Notes: generated from the letters alone by a model not told the origin. 64,000 bases of DNA from Pseudanabaena minima (GCF_051131155.1 NZ_CP159508.1:2604001-2668000); one strand, 5' to 3'. Counted from the stretch's first letter, positions 33,095 through 41,307 are shown. Numbers and translations are program-made.

Positions 33095-33197
33095 ATACCA
33101 ATTAATGAAAGTATGGCAACACCTTTGTAAACTAAAAACCAATCCCAGCAAGAGTTTTCAAAGTATAAAATGGCGTAGCCACCTCGTGATTTGGTAT
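33095..33197. repeat. Structured repeat family B, copy 3 (diverged)
   Basis: This 103-bp element is bounded by ATACCAA and TTGGTAT. The order TTAATGAAAGTATGGCAACACCTTTGTAA, AAAACCAATCCC..., TATAAAATGGCGTAGCCACCT matches family B, with several substitutions breaking the stems. It overlaps the upstream part of a longer open frame, which shows that this upstream part is not protein. Confidence 0.75.
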
Positions 33198-33230
33198 AAC
33201 ATGCAGCTATCAGTAAAGTTAACTTTGATC

Positions 33231-34475
33231 ATGCTAAAACAAAATCAAAAAAACAAAAAGAAAGGTAACTCAAATCAATACCTTTCTCTTTGGTCAAAAA
33301 AATTTGGGAAGTTATTAGTTGTTTTTTATTTCGTATTTTTGACAATATTTAGCGTTAACCATTTACCTGCCATGGCAAGCGATCGCACATTTCTGAAGAT
33401 ATCATTAGATTTTGTTAATGAGTATAAATTACCAAAACAAAATTTTGAGAATACTCCCGTTGGGGGCTTATCGGGACTGACTTACGATCGCATTGATGAT
33501 GTTTTCTATGCGATTTCTGATGATCGCAGTGAATTCGCGCCTGCGAGATTCTACGCGCTCAAGTTGAAATTTAGCTTTCAAAAAGAACAACCTAACCTTG
33601 AAAATGTAGAAGTAATTGGCGTAGATTTACTCAAAGACAAAACGGGTAATACCTATGCTAAGGGAGAAGTTGATCCCGAAGGAATTGCATTAACAGGAGA
33701 TCGTACTGTTCTCGTTTCCAGCGAAGGTGTAGCTAACAAAGGTATTCCGCCCTTTATCGATGAGTTTGACCTATTGACAGGTAAATGGCTCAGAAGTTTA
33801 CCGATTCCTCAACGCTATCTATTCGAGCCAAAAAAGGAACCAAATTCTAAGAAGAATCAACTTCCAAATCCAGAGCCACAGGGAGTAAAAGACAATCTTG
33901 GGTTTGAAGCACTTACAGTAGTTCGTGACTCTATCGGTGATCCCTATCGCGTTTTTACGATTACTGAAAATGCTCTTGCTCAAGATACCCAAGCCGATGA
34001 AAGTCAGCCCTCTGAAAGCCGTTTTTTGCATTATCTTGTTGGTAATATTGCGCCGCTGATCGTTACTGAGCATCGCTATCCCGTTGAAGCAATGACTCCA
34101 ACGGTCACTCAAATTGGAGTCAATGACATTGTATCCCTTGATCGTGGCGGACATTTTCTCACCCTTGAGCGCTCTAATGGAAGCGTTGGACTGAGCGCTA
34201 AAATTTGGCAGATATTTACAGGTGATGCTAATGATACTTCAGCAATTAAGAGCTTTCGGAATAGCCCCAACGTGAAATCAATCCGTAAAAAGCTAGTTGT
34301 AGATTTAGCAACTCTAGGAATTAAATTAGATAATTTAGAAGGAATGACCATTGGTCCCCGTTTAGCCGACGGCTCACAAAGCCTGATTTTGGTAAGTGAC
34401 GATAACTTTAGCGATCGCCAATTCACTCAATTTCTAGTATTTCGACTAAATCGTAATTCCAGCCCTGCCCGCTAA
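33231..34475 (+). CDS. Secreted esterase-like activity of phytase family protein
   Basis: From the ATG at 33231 it has 414 residues. A basic start (MLKQNQKNKKKGN) leads to a signal peptide about 25-47 (LLVVFYFVFLTIFSV) with a probable cleavage after AMA before SDRTF. The mature part is a beta-propeller of the 'esterase-like activity of phytase' group: VGGLSGLTYDRIDDVFYAISDD, EGIALTGDRTVLVSSEG, NLGFEALTV and LEGMTIGPRLADGSQSLILVSDDN. Upstream in-frame codons at 33036 and 33201 lie in or beside a repeat element. The next-door pst operon suggests phosphate scavenging, but phosphatase activity is unproven. Confidence 0.85.
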   Translation: MLKQNQKNKKKGNSNQYLSLWSKKFGKLLVVFYFVFLTIFSVNHLPAMASDRTFLKISLDFVNEYKLPKQNFENTPVGGLSGLTYDRIDDVFYAISDDRSEFAPARFYALKLKFSFQKEQPNLENVEVIGVDLLKDKTGNTYAKGEVDPEGIALTGDRTVLVSSEGVANKGIPPFIDEFDLLTGKWLRSLPIPQRYLFEPKKEPNSKKNQLPNPEPQGVKDNLGFEALTVVRDSIGDPYRVFTITENALAQDTQADESQPSESRFLHYLVGNIAPLIVTEHRYPVEAMTPTVTQIGVNDIVSLDRGGHFLTLERSNGSVGLSAKIWQIFTGDANDTSAIKSFRNSPNVKSIRKKLVVDLATLGIKLDNLEGMTIGPRLADGSQSLILVSDDNFSDRQFTQFLVFRLNRNSSPAR

Positions 34476-35059
34476 ATACCCGCTTTAATAAAGAACTGAT
34501 CTGATGTGACAGCTAAATTAGGAAACAACTCATCCGTTAACAAGCGATCGCCTCGATAAGTCTCAGGTGGGCAATCACCAAAAAACACTGTAATACTCCG
34601 CATTGGTGGATATACCACCCATACTCTTTCCACTCCTGCACTGAGATAATCCGTCGCTTTCTGTGCTAACAGATTAAAAGTTTGATCAGGCGATACAATC
34701 TCAATCACTAACTCTGGCAATACGGGACATGGCGTATCCTCACGCCAATCTGCAGCAAGGCGATCATAAGATACATATAGCAAATCAGGTACAGGAACCC
34801 AATCTTTACCTCGTCGTTTTAGAATTACTGACCATTCAATCGATACTTGTCCAATCCCATGAGACCAAGCTGATAACTCAGACCAAAAAGCACTTGTTAA
34901 TCGGGAGTGAAAAAATTTTGGTGACATTTTTTTAATTGCTTCTCCATCAAGTAGTTCGTAACTTTCATCGTTTTCAGGTAAGCTCAAAAACTGCTCTAGG
35001 GTCATTTTTGAACTTATCTGAGTCTCAGGTATGACTTTTTCAATAACAATACTAGTCAT
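34472..35059 (-). CDS. Uma2-family putative endonuclease
   Basis: The 195-residue protein has the Uma2 pattern: LEQFLSLPENDESYELLDGEAIKKMSP, VPVPDLLYVSYDRL, and LPELVIEIVSPDQTFNLLAQKATDYLSAGVERVWVVYP with the acidic and lysine positions. It overlaps the end of the convergent phytase-like gene by 4 bp. Sequence similarity to the copies at 20174 and 53680 is low, so they are not recent duplicates. Confidence 0.9.
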   Translation of the reverse strand: MTSIVIEKVIPETQISSKMTLEQFLSLPENDESYELLDGEAIKKMSPKFFHSRLTSAFWSELSAWSHGIGQVSIEWSVILKRRGKDWVPVPDLLYVSYDRLAADWREDTPCPVLPELVIEIVSPDQTFNLLAQKATDYLSAGVERVWVVYPPMRSITVFFGDCPPETYRGDRLLTDELFPNLAVTSDQFFIKAGI

Positions 35060-35145
35060 TTTTTAATCTCCTTTTGGAATGAATGCTGATAGCCTTACAG
35101 CGCTTTGCGTCGCCCATCAGTATCTGTTTAAATTTAATTTTAACG

Positions 35146-36885
35146 TTAAAATCCTAAATCCGCTTTAGCAGCTTCGGCTACACGCAACACTTCTGGTGTC
35201 GAGATTTCTTCCCAAGGCACTTCGCCAATCTCACGATAGAAAGTTTCATCGTAGGGACGAGTTTGGACTACCACAGGCATTGGTACGGCATGACCTAACA
35301 CGAGGGCTTGTTGCTTAGAATCTAACTTCGATAAAATTGTTCGCAAATTGCCACTACCAGCTACACCTGTAAAAATTGCGTCAATATCCTTCTCATCATT
35401 AAGCAAAGCCGTAATTCTCGTTCCAATTTGGGACATGACTTCATTATCAATTCCCGATGGACGCTGATCGACGATGAGCAAAGTCACAAAATACTTCCGC
35501 ATCTCGCGAGCGATCGTCCCAAAAATAGTTTGCCTAGCCGTATTCGGAGCCAGAAATCGATGGGCTTCTTCAATGGTGATCGTTAACTGCTGCGGGCGAT
35601 CGCTAATATTTTTGGTCTGCAAAAATCGCTCAGCTTGTTGCACATAGGAATGGTGAATCCGCCTCGTAATAATATTGGTCGCCAACATGTAAGACAGTAA
35701 ATTTGACTGCGAGCCAAACTCGATGACGATATGTTTTCCTGCGGCGATCGCATCAAGGATTCGCTTAATATAATTTTCGGGACAGGTGGGGCGTAAATAT
35801 TTGAGATCGTCGAGGCGGGTGAGTTTGCGCTGGAGAGCCATAATTGAAGATTTACTGCCCATCTTCTGCTCACAAAATTCTTGAATTTCGGAATTAGTCA
35901 TCGCCAATAATCGCGAAATCCAATTCTTTCCAAATTCATTCCGTAAAATAATCGCGTTTTCTAAACTGGCTTCCGAGAGATTTAATTCATCCCGAATTAG
36001 CATCAAATCTTCAACATCGATCTGGTCATAACTAATGTAAAGTTCCTGTGCATCGCGGACTCCCCGCCGCTTCGTCGAGTCAGGATCAAGGGTATAAATC
36101 TGCACCTGTGCAGGAAATAATTGCCTTAACCCCTTAACCGTACTAAATCTTTTGCCTTCAGTCGCCGCTTCCCAGCCATATTCTGAATGCATATCAAAAA
36201 TTAAATTTACAGCCGCTTGCTTACGGATAATCCCCGATAGTAATAGACGGGTTAAAAAAGATTTGCCTGTTCCTGACTTACCAAATACGCCGTTACTACG
36301 CTCCACAAAGCGATCGAGGTCAAGACAAATTGGCACAGGCATATCAATTGGCTGACCGATCGCAAAGTTCCGTTTATGGGGATCATCTTCCCAACCAAAC
36401 ACAATCCGAAAATCACGCTCAGTCGCATCAAATACTTGCGAGAAATGACTGGGGATCGTCTTCACTGGCAATAGTTGAAAATCATTGCTTTCTTCTACAA
36501 TTTCATAGGCTGGGGATTTTTTGCGTTTGGTCTTTTTGACGCGATCGCTATTTTGGCTAGTCGCCCGTTGAGTGATTAGATCAAAAGGATTTGCAGGCAC
36601 AAACATCAACATCGGCGTTAAATTGATTGTACCGAAAGTCCCAGTTCCTGCCAAAATTTCAGTTAAGAAAGTGTTCTCAGGATCAGGTGGATTCATGAGA
36701 ATACGAGGGCTAGCTGTGCCGAGAGTGACATCAGTCAGGATACAAAAAAAGCGTGTATGCCGCCCATGCACGACTAAAAACTTACCGACGCGCATATCCT
36801 CGACTGAAATCTCGCCATTAAGTCGAACTTCTAAACCATCGCTTAAAGAACCCTGAACAACAATCCCTAATGGTTGCAAATCCAT
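35146..36885 (-). CDS. HerA/DUF87-type ATPase
   Basis: At 579 residues it has an N-terminal HAS-barrel region (GSLSDGLEVRLNGEISVEDMRVGKFLVV). The FtsK/HerA ATPase follows: Walker A GKSGTGKSFL (about 218-227), DMHSEYGW, Walker B ITIEEAHRFLAP and an arginine-containing DQRPSGID. HerA proteins are hexameric DNA translocases that usually work with NurA nuclease; no NurA gene is nearby. This cyanobacterial subgroup commonly stands alone. Possible roles are DNA repair or defence. Confidence 0.87.
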   Translation of the reverse strand: MDLQPLGIVVQGSLSDGLEVRLNGEISVEDMRVGKFLVVHGRHTRFFCILTDVTLGTASPRILMNPPDPENTFLTEILAGTGTFGTINLTPMLMFVPANPFDLITQRATSQNSDRVKKTKRKKSPAYEIVEESNDFQLLPVKTIPSHFSQVFDATERDFRIVFGWEDDPHKRNFAIGQPIDMPVPICLDLDRFVERSNGVFGKSGTGKSFLTRLLLSGIIRKQAAVNLIFDMHSEYGWEAATEGKRFSTVKGLRQLFPAQVQIYTLDPDSTKRRGVRDAQELYISYDQIDVEDLMLIRDELNLSEASLENAIILRNEFGKNWISRLLAMTNSEIQEFCEQKMGSKSSIMALQRKLTRLDDLKYLRPTCPENYIKRILDAIAAGKHIVIEFGSQSNLLSYMLATNIITRRIHHSYVQQAERFLQTKNISDRPQQLTITIEEAHRFLAPNTARQTIFGTIAREMRKYFVTLLIVDQRPSGIDNEVMSQIGTRITALLNDEKDIDAIFTGVAGSGNLRTILSKLDSKQQALVLGHAVPMPVVVQTRPYDETFYREIGEVPWEEISTPEVLRVAEAAKADLGF

Positions 36886-36924
36886 GCTAAACCTACGTTA
36901 AGCGTGCATACTTTTGCTTAGCAT

Positions 36925-36967
36925 AGCAAAACGGCGAAGAAAACTAAGTTTTCTTCGCCGTTTTGCT
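36925..36967. terminator. Palindrome between HerA-like and RNA-binding genes
   Basis: AGCAAAACGGCGAAGAAAAC pairs with its inverse around TAA. It is downstream of the minus-strand RNA-binding gene (ends 37019), or serves as leader of the HerA-like gene. Confidence 0.65.
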
Positions 36968-36983
36968 GTAATTAGCTGCTAAT

Positions 36984-37014
36984 TCTTTTTAGAGTGCTTT
37001 GCACCCTAAAAAGT
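36984..37014. terminator. Terminator of the RNA-binding protein gene
   Basis: TTCTTTTTAGAGTGC-TTT-GCACCCTAAAAAG, one mismatch, lies 5 bp past the stop of the minus-strand gene. Confidence 0.7.
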
Positions 37015-37018
37015 AAAT

Positions 37019-37348
37019 TTAGTAGCGACCACCGCCGCCGCCAGACTTGTTATAGCCGCCGCGACCACCGCCGCCTCTGTTACCACCGCCAAACGAGTCA
37101 TTATTCTCGCGAGGCTTAGCCTTGTTAACTTTGAGAACACGACCCATCCATTCAGCACCATCCAATGCTGTGATAGCTGCATCTTCTTCAGCATCTTGGC
37201 TCATTTCGACAAATGCAAAGCCACGGGCGCGACCAGTTTCGCGATCGGTAGGGAAATGAACACGAGTGACCTTGCCGTAGTCTTCAAACACAGGCTTTAA
37301 GTGGTCTTGAGTAACTTCATAGGACAAGTTACCAACGTAAATAGACAT
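37019..37348 (-). CDS. RRM-type RNA-binding protein with glycine-rich tail
   Basis: A single RRM fills residues 1-80: RNP2 is IYVGNLSY, RNP1 is RGFAFVEM. The tail (about 87-109) is rich in glycine with Arg and Asn, as in the cold-inducible Rbp proteins of cyanobacteria. Those proteins bind RNA and rise at low temperature; some help target photosystem mRNAs to the thylakoid. A long untranslated upstream stretch is consistent with post-transcriptional control but not proof. Confidence 0.93.
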   Translation of the reverse strand: MSIYVGNLSYEVTQDHLKPVFEDYGKVTRVHFPTDRETGRARGFAFVEMSQDAEEDAAITALDGAEWMGRVLKVNKAKPRENNDSFGGGNRGGGGRGGYNKSGGGGGRY

Positions 37349-37603
37349 TATGCTTTCTCCAAGAATTCAATGAGTATGTAGAGATAGAGATGTCGGAGAG
37401 AAGCTTGTCACGATGAAACAGAAAAAAACTGTCAGTACAGAAAACAATTGCTACAACCGATAACTACTTTTACCTTACGGATGATAGTCTAGCGCATATA
37501 CTTTAAGTTTGGGTATAATGTTACGTTTTGTTTATTTTTGTATCAAGCGGCATTTCCCCGAAAGCAAAAGGCTATACGAAGCATCACCTTTACTTTGGGG
37601 GAG
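37349..37603. other. Upstream region of the RNA-binding protein gene, no gene
   Basis: The region is AT-rich, with no ORF of note. It is the likely promoter and 5' leader of the RRM gene. The putative family B element starts at 37604. Confidence 0.5.
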
Positions 37604-37709
37604 TATCGCAATTCGTTAAAGTCTGACAACACTTTTGTAAATTAAAAACCAAACCCGTTGTTAAGGGTTTAAAAGCCCAAAATTGCTTAGCCACTTTGTG
37701 TTTTGATAT
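37604..37709. repeat. Structured repeat family B, copy 4 (diverged)
   Basis: The order GTCTGACAACACTTTTGTAA, AAAACCAAACCCGTTGTTAAGGGTTT, CAAAATTGCTTAGCCACTTTGTG, TTTTGATAT matches family B read like the copy at 33095. Its end touches the stop codon of the coiled-coil gene at 37709. Confidence 0.7.
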
Positions 37710-38380
37710 TAGTCCATCCAACCAATGTTTTTATTGTTTATACGCTGTAATTGTTCGTTAGAGCCAGTTGGGCGGGCATAAAGACTGCGATCGCGCTGGG
37801 CATAGGGCTGCTCAACAGGTTGTTTACGAGGAGTTGCTCTATTATTTTGTGAATTATTTTGCGGATTTTGTGACACCAATTGAGAAGAATTGGAGGTATC
37901 ACTTACTGGGGTTTCCGCAACATCTAAGGCTCGAACCTGCTCCGAAAGTTGAATATTTGACTCAGCCAAGCGTAAATTATCACGTTTTACTTCTACAAGT
38001 TGTTGCTCTAGTTCACTTTTGAGGCTCTCGATCGCCGCCAGTGATTTCTGTAAAAGCTCAATATTGGTATGGCTAAATTTCAAATCTTTTTCTAGCTCAG
38101 CGACAGTTTGCGAAAGAGCAGCTTCCCTTTGTTGTGATTGAGCAAGTAATAGTTCTAGTTCAGAAATTTTTGATTTTGTGTGATCGTCAATACTTGGAGA
38201 TTCCTTTATAGTACTTTGTGAATTGGGAACACTAGCAATTTTGTTAATCCCATCAGAGACTGTTTCAGCTTTTACTTCAATAGTTTGTTCAGTGGACTCA
38301 TTCTTAACTGAAACTTCTGTTTCCTTCTGAACTTCGTTACGCAATAAATCTGAAATTCCGACTTTCTTTTTAGTTGACAT
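37709..38380 (-). CDS. Glutamine-rich coiled-coil partner of ParA, McdB-like
   Basis: This 223-residue protein has a basic start (MSTKKKVGISDLLRNEVQKE), an acidic disordered stretch to about 70, and a coiled coil about 70-150 (LELLLAQSQQREAALSQTVAELEKDL...). A Gln/Asn-rich disordered part follows, with a C-terminus ending IGWMD that carries the only Trp. A ParA-type ATPase gene lies 52 bp upstream. Charged N-terminus, Q-rich coiled middle and terminal Trp are the features described for McdB, which spaces carboxysomes along the nucleoid. The assignment is inference. A generic ParA-associated adaptor is the alternative. Confidence 0.72.
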   Translation of the reverse strand: MSTKKKVGISDLLRNEVQKETEVSVKNESTEQTIEVKAETVSDGINKIASVPNSQSTIKESPSIDDHTKSKISELELLLAQSQQREAALSQTVAELEKDLKFSHTNIELLQKSLAAIESLKSELEQQLVEVKRDNLRLAESNIQLSEQVRALDVAETPVSDTSNSSQLVSQNPQNNSQNNRATPRKQPVEQPYAQRDRSLYARPTGSNEQLQRINNKNIGWMD

Positions 38381-38432
38381 AGTTTTTTACTTTTTATTTA
38401 ATTCCTTGATGTATGGTGGCTAACACCTCATG

Positions 38433-39074
38433 TCACTTTAAAATGTCCCGCCGCAGCTCATCAACTACACGTCGATAGTCTGCTTCCGCTTCTCTAGCAT
38501 TTTTGCCTTTCCATTCTGTAACTAATTTCCCTTCTAGAGCGGCACGTTCATGGGCTTTATAAGCCCTCACAAATGCGTGAAAAACTGGTACTCCCACCTC
38601 TAGTAGAGTATTTTGAGCTTCAAGTGCTTCGTTGAGACATCGCGGATCAACACGGGTTAAGAGAACTCGATGGGGAACTTGAGCAGGTCGCACCGTACTT
38701 TTAACAGTATCAATTAGGGCTGTTAAATCCATCGGTGCTGGTGGACTTGGCAAAACCAAATAATCAGCGATCGCAACAACCGTAGCAAGTGCATGGGAAT
38801 GCAGCGCAGGGGGTGTGTCTACCAATACTAGATCGTAACTGCTGAGTTTTGGTAGTTTTTTTAAATGCGTCGGATCAATTTCTTTGGCAATATCAAAACC
38901 CATATCCTTATCGCTACGTCCTACCCACCAAGACAAACTTCCTTGAATATCAGCATCCACAACTAATACTTTTGTATCCTGCGCCAAGATACCCGCTAAG
39001 GCGATCGCTGTTGTTGTTTTACCCACCCCCCCTTTGCCATTAGTAACGACTACAATTTTTGGGGAATTCGCCAT
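38433..39074 (-). CDS. ParA-type ATPase, McdA-like
   Basis: This 213-residue MinD/ParA ATPase has the deviant Walker A KGGVGKTTT with the signature lysine (about 13-21). Switch I is DADIQGSLSWW and Walker B is VLVDTPPALHSH. There is no N-terminal helix-turn-helix, so it belongs to the short, orphan ParA class that positions protein cargo. Together with the following coiled-coil gene it has the gene order mcdA-mcdB. Cargo could be carboxysomes or another assembly, and no carboxysome gene is in the window. Confidence 0.85.
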   Translation of the reverse strand: MANSPKIVVVTNGKGGVGKTTTAIALAGILAQDTKVLVVDADIQGSLSWWVGRSDKDMGFDIAKEIDPTHLKKLPKLSSYDLVLVDTPPALHSHALATVVAIADYLVLPSPPAPMDLTALIDTVKSTVRPAQVPHRVLLTRVDPRCLNEALEAQNTLLEVGVPVFHAFVRAYKAHERAALEGKLVTEWKGKNAREAEADYRRVVDELRRDILK

Positions 39075-39126
39075 ACTCTTAAGCCTCTCAAATAACTTCT
39101 AACTAGCAATATAGCGCTTCACGCTC

Positions 39127-39173
39127 TAATCCAAGAAAACAAAACAGCTACGCCGTTTTGTTTTCTTGGATTA
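39127..39173. repeat. Perfect palindrome upstream of the ParA gene
   Basis: TAATCCAAGAAAACAAAACAG-like arms pair with CGTTTTGTTTTCTTGGATTA, loop CTACG. It lies upstream of a minus-strand gene, so it is either a repeat or the terminator of the region beyond. Confidence 0.7.
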
Positions 39174-39190
39174 GGTTTAGTTTTTAATTT

Positions 39191-39293
39191 ATACCAAAAC
39201 ACAAAATGGCTATGCCATTTTGTGTTTTTAAAACCCTTACTGGGTTTGGTTTTTAATTCACGAAAGTGTTGCCACTCTTTCGTGAATTGGTAT
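39191..39293. repeat. Structured repeat family B, copy 5 (best preserved)
   Basis: The 103-bp element is bounded by ATACCAA and TTGGTAT. It holds three hairpins: ACACAAAATGG/CCATTTTGTGT, AAAACCC/GGGTTT, and TTCACGAAAGTG/CTCTTTCGTGAA. A separate 18-bp perfect stem, TTGGTATTACAAAAGTGT with its inverse, overlaps the right end (39288-39327). Confidence 0.85.
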
Positions 39294-39327
39294 TACAAAA
39301 GTGTGACGACACTTTTGTAATACCAAT

Positions 39328-39432
39328 TCACGAAAGCGAAAAATGGTAAGAATCGCTAAGCGATTCTTACCATTTTTCGCCATTTGCGGCGTGCTTCGCA
39401 CGCCGCAAATGGCTATATCGAACTCACGTTAA
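39328..39432. repeat. Family A copy 4 with a family B left end (chimera)
   Basis: From CACGAAAGCGAAAAATGG onward it is family A: hairpin 1 GAAAAATGGTAAGAATCGCT and inverse, hairpin 2 CCATTTGCGGCGTGC and inverse around TTC, right end TCGAACTCACGTTAA. The left end reads TACCAATTCACGAAAG, which is the family B end, in place of AACGTCAGTTCGACGAAAG. Confidence 0.8.
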
Positions 39433-39442
39433 ATTAAAAACC

Positions 39443-39497
39443 AAAATAGGAGCCGATGAAAAGCAACCGCAGACTGCTTTTCATCGACTCCTATTTT
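39443..39497. terminator. Terminator of lspA
   Basis: AAAATAGGAGCCGATGAAAAGCA pairs with TGCTTTTCATCGACTCCTATTTT, almost perfect, 4 bp past the lspA stop. Confidence 0.75.
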
Positions 39498-39500
39498 TAT

Positions 39501-39983
39501 CTAGTTTTTTGACTTGGATGGTTTAGTTACAAATAAAACTGCGATCGCTAGACAAGCCAACCCGACATTAATAGAGACATCAGCAATGTTGAAAATCGCA
39601 AAGCGAATAATCCTTATATCGATAAAGTCAACTACATAACCAGCCACAAAACGATCAATGCCATTACCTGCGGCTCCAGCCAAAATGCAGCCATAGCCGA
39701 CCTGCTCCCAGCGATTTAAGTTTCTACCAAAAATCCCAAAGGCTACTAGCCCCAAACTCACAATCATCGATACCCATTTAAGCCAATCAATCTGACCACT
39801 AAACAAGCTAAACGCTGCTCCTGTGTTAGTCGCATAGGTAAAATGTAATACGCCATTAATCAAAGGAACTGATTTTAGCGCTTTGAGATATTGCACAACT
39901 AAATATTTGGAGGCTTGATCGAGAACTAATCCCAAAATTGCCGCAGTCCAGTACAGAGAGTTCTCGATTTTGCCAGATGCCAT
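39501..39983 (-). CDS. lspA: LspA, lipoprotein signal peptidase (SPase II)
   Basis: The 160-residue inner-membrane aspartyl protease has four helices. Conserved segments are LDQASKYLV, TNTGAAFSLF, GAAGNGIDRF, VVDFIDI with Asp119, and FNIADVSIN with Asp135; the last two supply the catalytic aspartates. It removes signal peptides from lipoproteins such as PstS and the PLD-like protein in this window. Confidence 0.96.
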   Translation of the reverse strand: MASGKIENSLYWTAAILGLVLDQASKYLVVQYLKALKSVPLINGVLHFTYATNTGAAFSLFSGQIDWLKWVSMIVSLGLVAFGIFGRNLNRWEQVGYGCILAGAAGNGIDRFVAGYVVDFIDIRIIRFAIFNIADVSINVGLACLAIAVLFVTKPSKSKN

Positions 39984-40016
39984 AACTAAAAAAACGAATT
40001 AAAAAACTAGAAACGG

Positions 40017-40046
40017 AAATGAGGGCGCTTTGCGCCCTTATTTCAT
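40017..40046. terminator. Terminator of the hli gene
   Basis: AATGAGGGCGC-TTT-GCGCCCTTATTT, GC-rich stem, directly past the stop codon of the minus-strand hli gene. Confidence 0.8.
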
Positions 40047-40219
40047 TAGCCTATATCAATTAGACCTAGCCATGCCAACAAACCTTTACCAGTGAAAAGC
40101 TCGATCGCAACGGCAATGATAAAACCAACCATAGCGGCTCTACCATTTAACCTTTCTGCATAGGTATTAAATCCCATTTTTGGATCAGTAGCTTGTGGTA
40201 CTTGAGTTGGTTCAGTCAT
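40046..40219 (-). CDS. High-light-inducible protein (one-helix chlorophyll-binding)
   Basis: The 57-residue protein has one membrane helix with the chlorophyll a/b-binding motif ERLNGRAAMVGFIIAVAIELFTG, where Glu, Asn and Arg are the ligand and salt-bridge residues. HLIPs bind chlorophyll and carotenoid and protect photosystem assembly. The start at 40219 (MTEPTQVPQ) has GAGG 11 bp upstream; a longer frame from 40243 adds eight residues. RpaB, a regulator of hli genes in other cyanobacteria, is the next gene on the other strand. Confidence 0.9.
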   Translation of the reverse strand: MTEPTQVPQATDPKMGFNTYAERLNGRAAMVGFIIAVAIELFTGKGLLAWLGLIDIG

Positions 40220-40243
40220 GATCGCAAAATCCTCATTGTGCAT

Positions 40244-40568
40244 AAAACTTCATACAATTTTATCGCAATCACTTACACAAAATCGGGAAGAAGCGGCAGC
40301 ACAAGTCGCCAAGTGTATTAGAACATAAAAAACAAGAATTGATTGACAGCACTTCGTGCCGCTAATCAATTCTTGTTTTTTGATTTGTCCATAAGACAGG
40401 TGACTATAGCTGAAAATCAGGGAAACCCCAGATTAAGTTTATTCTGAAACTTTAAGTTTTGTTTTCGGATTGTAACGACCGATTTCTTGTAAACTTAGCT
40501 AAATAAATATGTAAAACTATAAAATTTTACTGAATTGCAGCTAGCAACATAGTGGAGTGTAAACTGGC
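40244..40568. other. Divergent hli-rpaB intergenic region
   Basis: It contains the palindrome at 40327-40381 and AT-rich promoter sequence for both genes. No additional gene is seen. Two TGTAA motifs occur near 40475-40500, but not with the spacing of an RpaB HLR1 box. Confidence 0.5.
40327..40381. repeat. Long palindrome between hli and rpaB
   Basis: AAAAACAAGAATTGATT..GCAC pairs with its inverse GTGC..AATCAATTCTTGTTTTT. Being between divergent genes it cannot be a simple terminator for either annotated gene. Confidence 0.65.
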
Positions 40569-41306
40569 TTGGAAAACCATAAGGAAAAAATTCTAGTTGT
40601 AGACGACGAAGCTAGTATTCGTCGAATTCTGGAGACACGTCTGTCGATGATCGGTTACGAGGTTGTCACCGCCGCAGATGGCGAAGAAGCGATCGAAGTT
40701 TTTCACAAAGAAAATCCAGATTTGGTAGTTCTTGATGTCATGATGCCAAAGCTCGACGGCTACGGGGTGTGTCAAGAGCTTCGCAAAGAATCGGATATCC
40801 CGATTATCATGCTGACAGCTTTGGGCGATGTTGCCGATCGCATTACAGGACTTGAATTAGGTGCAGATGATTACGTTGTTAAACCTTTTTCACCAAAGGA
40901 ATTAGAAGCGCGGATTCGTTCAGTATTGCGGCGCTTTGATCGCAATGGCACATCAGGCATCCCCAGTTCTGGCGTGATTCATATCAACACGATCAAGATT
41001 GACACTAACAAGCGTCAAGTCTATAAGTCCGATGAGCGTATTCGTTTGACGGGTATGGAGTTTAGTTTGTTAGAGCTATTGGTCGGGCGATCGGGCGAAG
41101 CTTTTTCAAGAGCAGAAATCTTACAAGAGGTTTGGGGATATACACCAGAGCGTCATGTGGATACTCGCGTTGTCGATGTCCATATTTCCCGCTTGAGGGC
41201 AAAGCTCGAAGAAGATCCTAGTAACCCTGAATTGATCTTGACTGCACGCGGTACAGGTTACTTATTCCAACGCATCATTGATGGCTCAGAAGCGAAGCAA
41301 GCTTAA
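40569..41306 (+). CDS. rpaB: RpaB, OmpR-family response regulator
   Basis: The 245-residue protein has a receiver (Asp56 in VVLDVMMPKLDG, conserved Lys in VVKPFSP) and a C-terminal winged helix (RVVDVHISRLRAKLE...ARGTGYLFQR). Its sequence is the highly conserved RpaB/Ycf27 of cyanobacteria, the essential regulator of high-light and redox genes, partner of the kinase NblS. The start is TTG at 40569 (residues MENHKEKILVVDDE), with GGAG about 10 bp upstream; no ATG fits. NblS is not in the window. Confidence 0.95.
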   Translation: MENHKEKILVVDDEASIRRILETRLSMIGYEVVTAADGEEAIEVFHKENPDLVVLDVMMPKLDGYGVCQELRKESDIPIIMLTALGDVADRITGLELGADDYVVKPFSPKELEARIRSVLRRFDRNGTSGIPSSGVIHINTIKIDTNKRQVYKSDERIRLTGMEFSLLELLVGRSGEAFSRAEILQEVWGYTPERHVDTRVVDVHISRLRAKLEEDPSNPELILTARGTGYLFQRIIDGSEAKQA

Positions 41307-41307
41307 A

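Noticed and set aside
33036..33230. N-terminal extension of the phytase-like protein from 33036
   Set aside because: The stretch is mostly a family B repeat element, and the signal peptide begins only after 33231.
40475..40510. RpaB HLR1-type box in front of rpaB
   Set aside because: Two TGTAA motifs are present, but they are about 17 bp apart rather than the 10-bp period of the HLR1 consensus.
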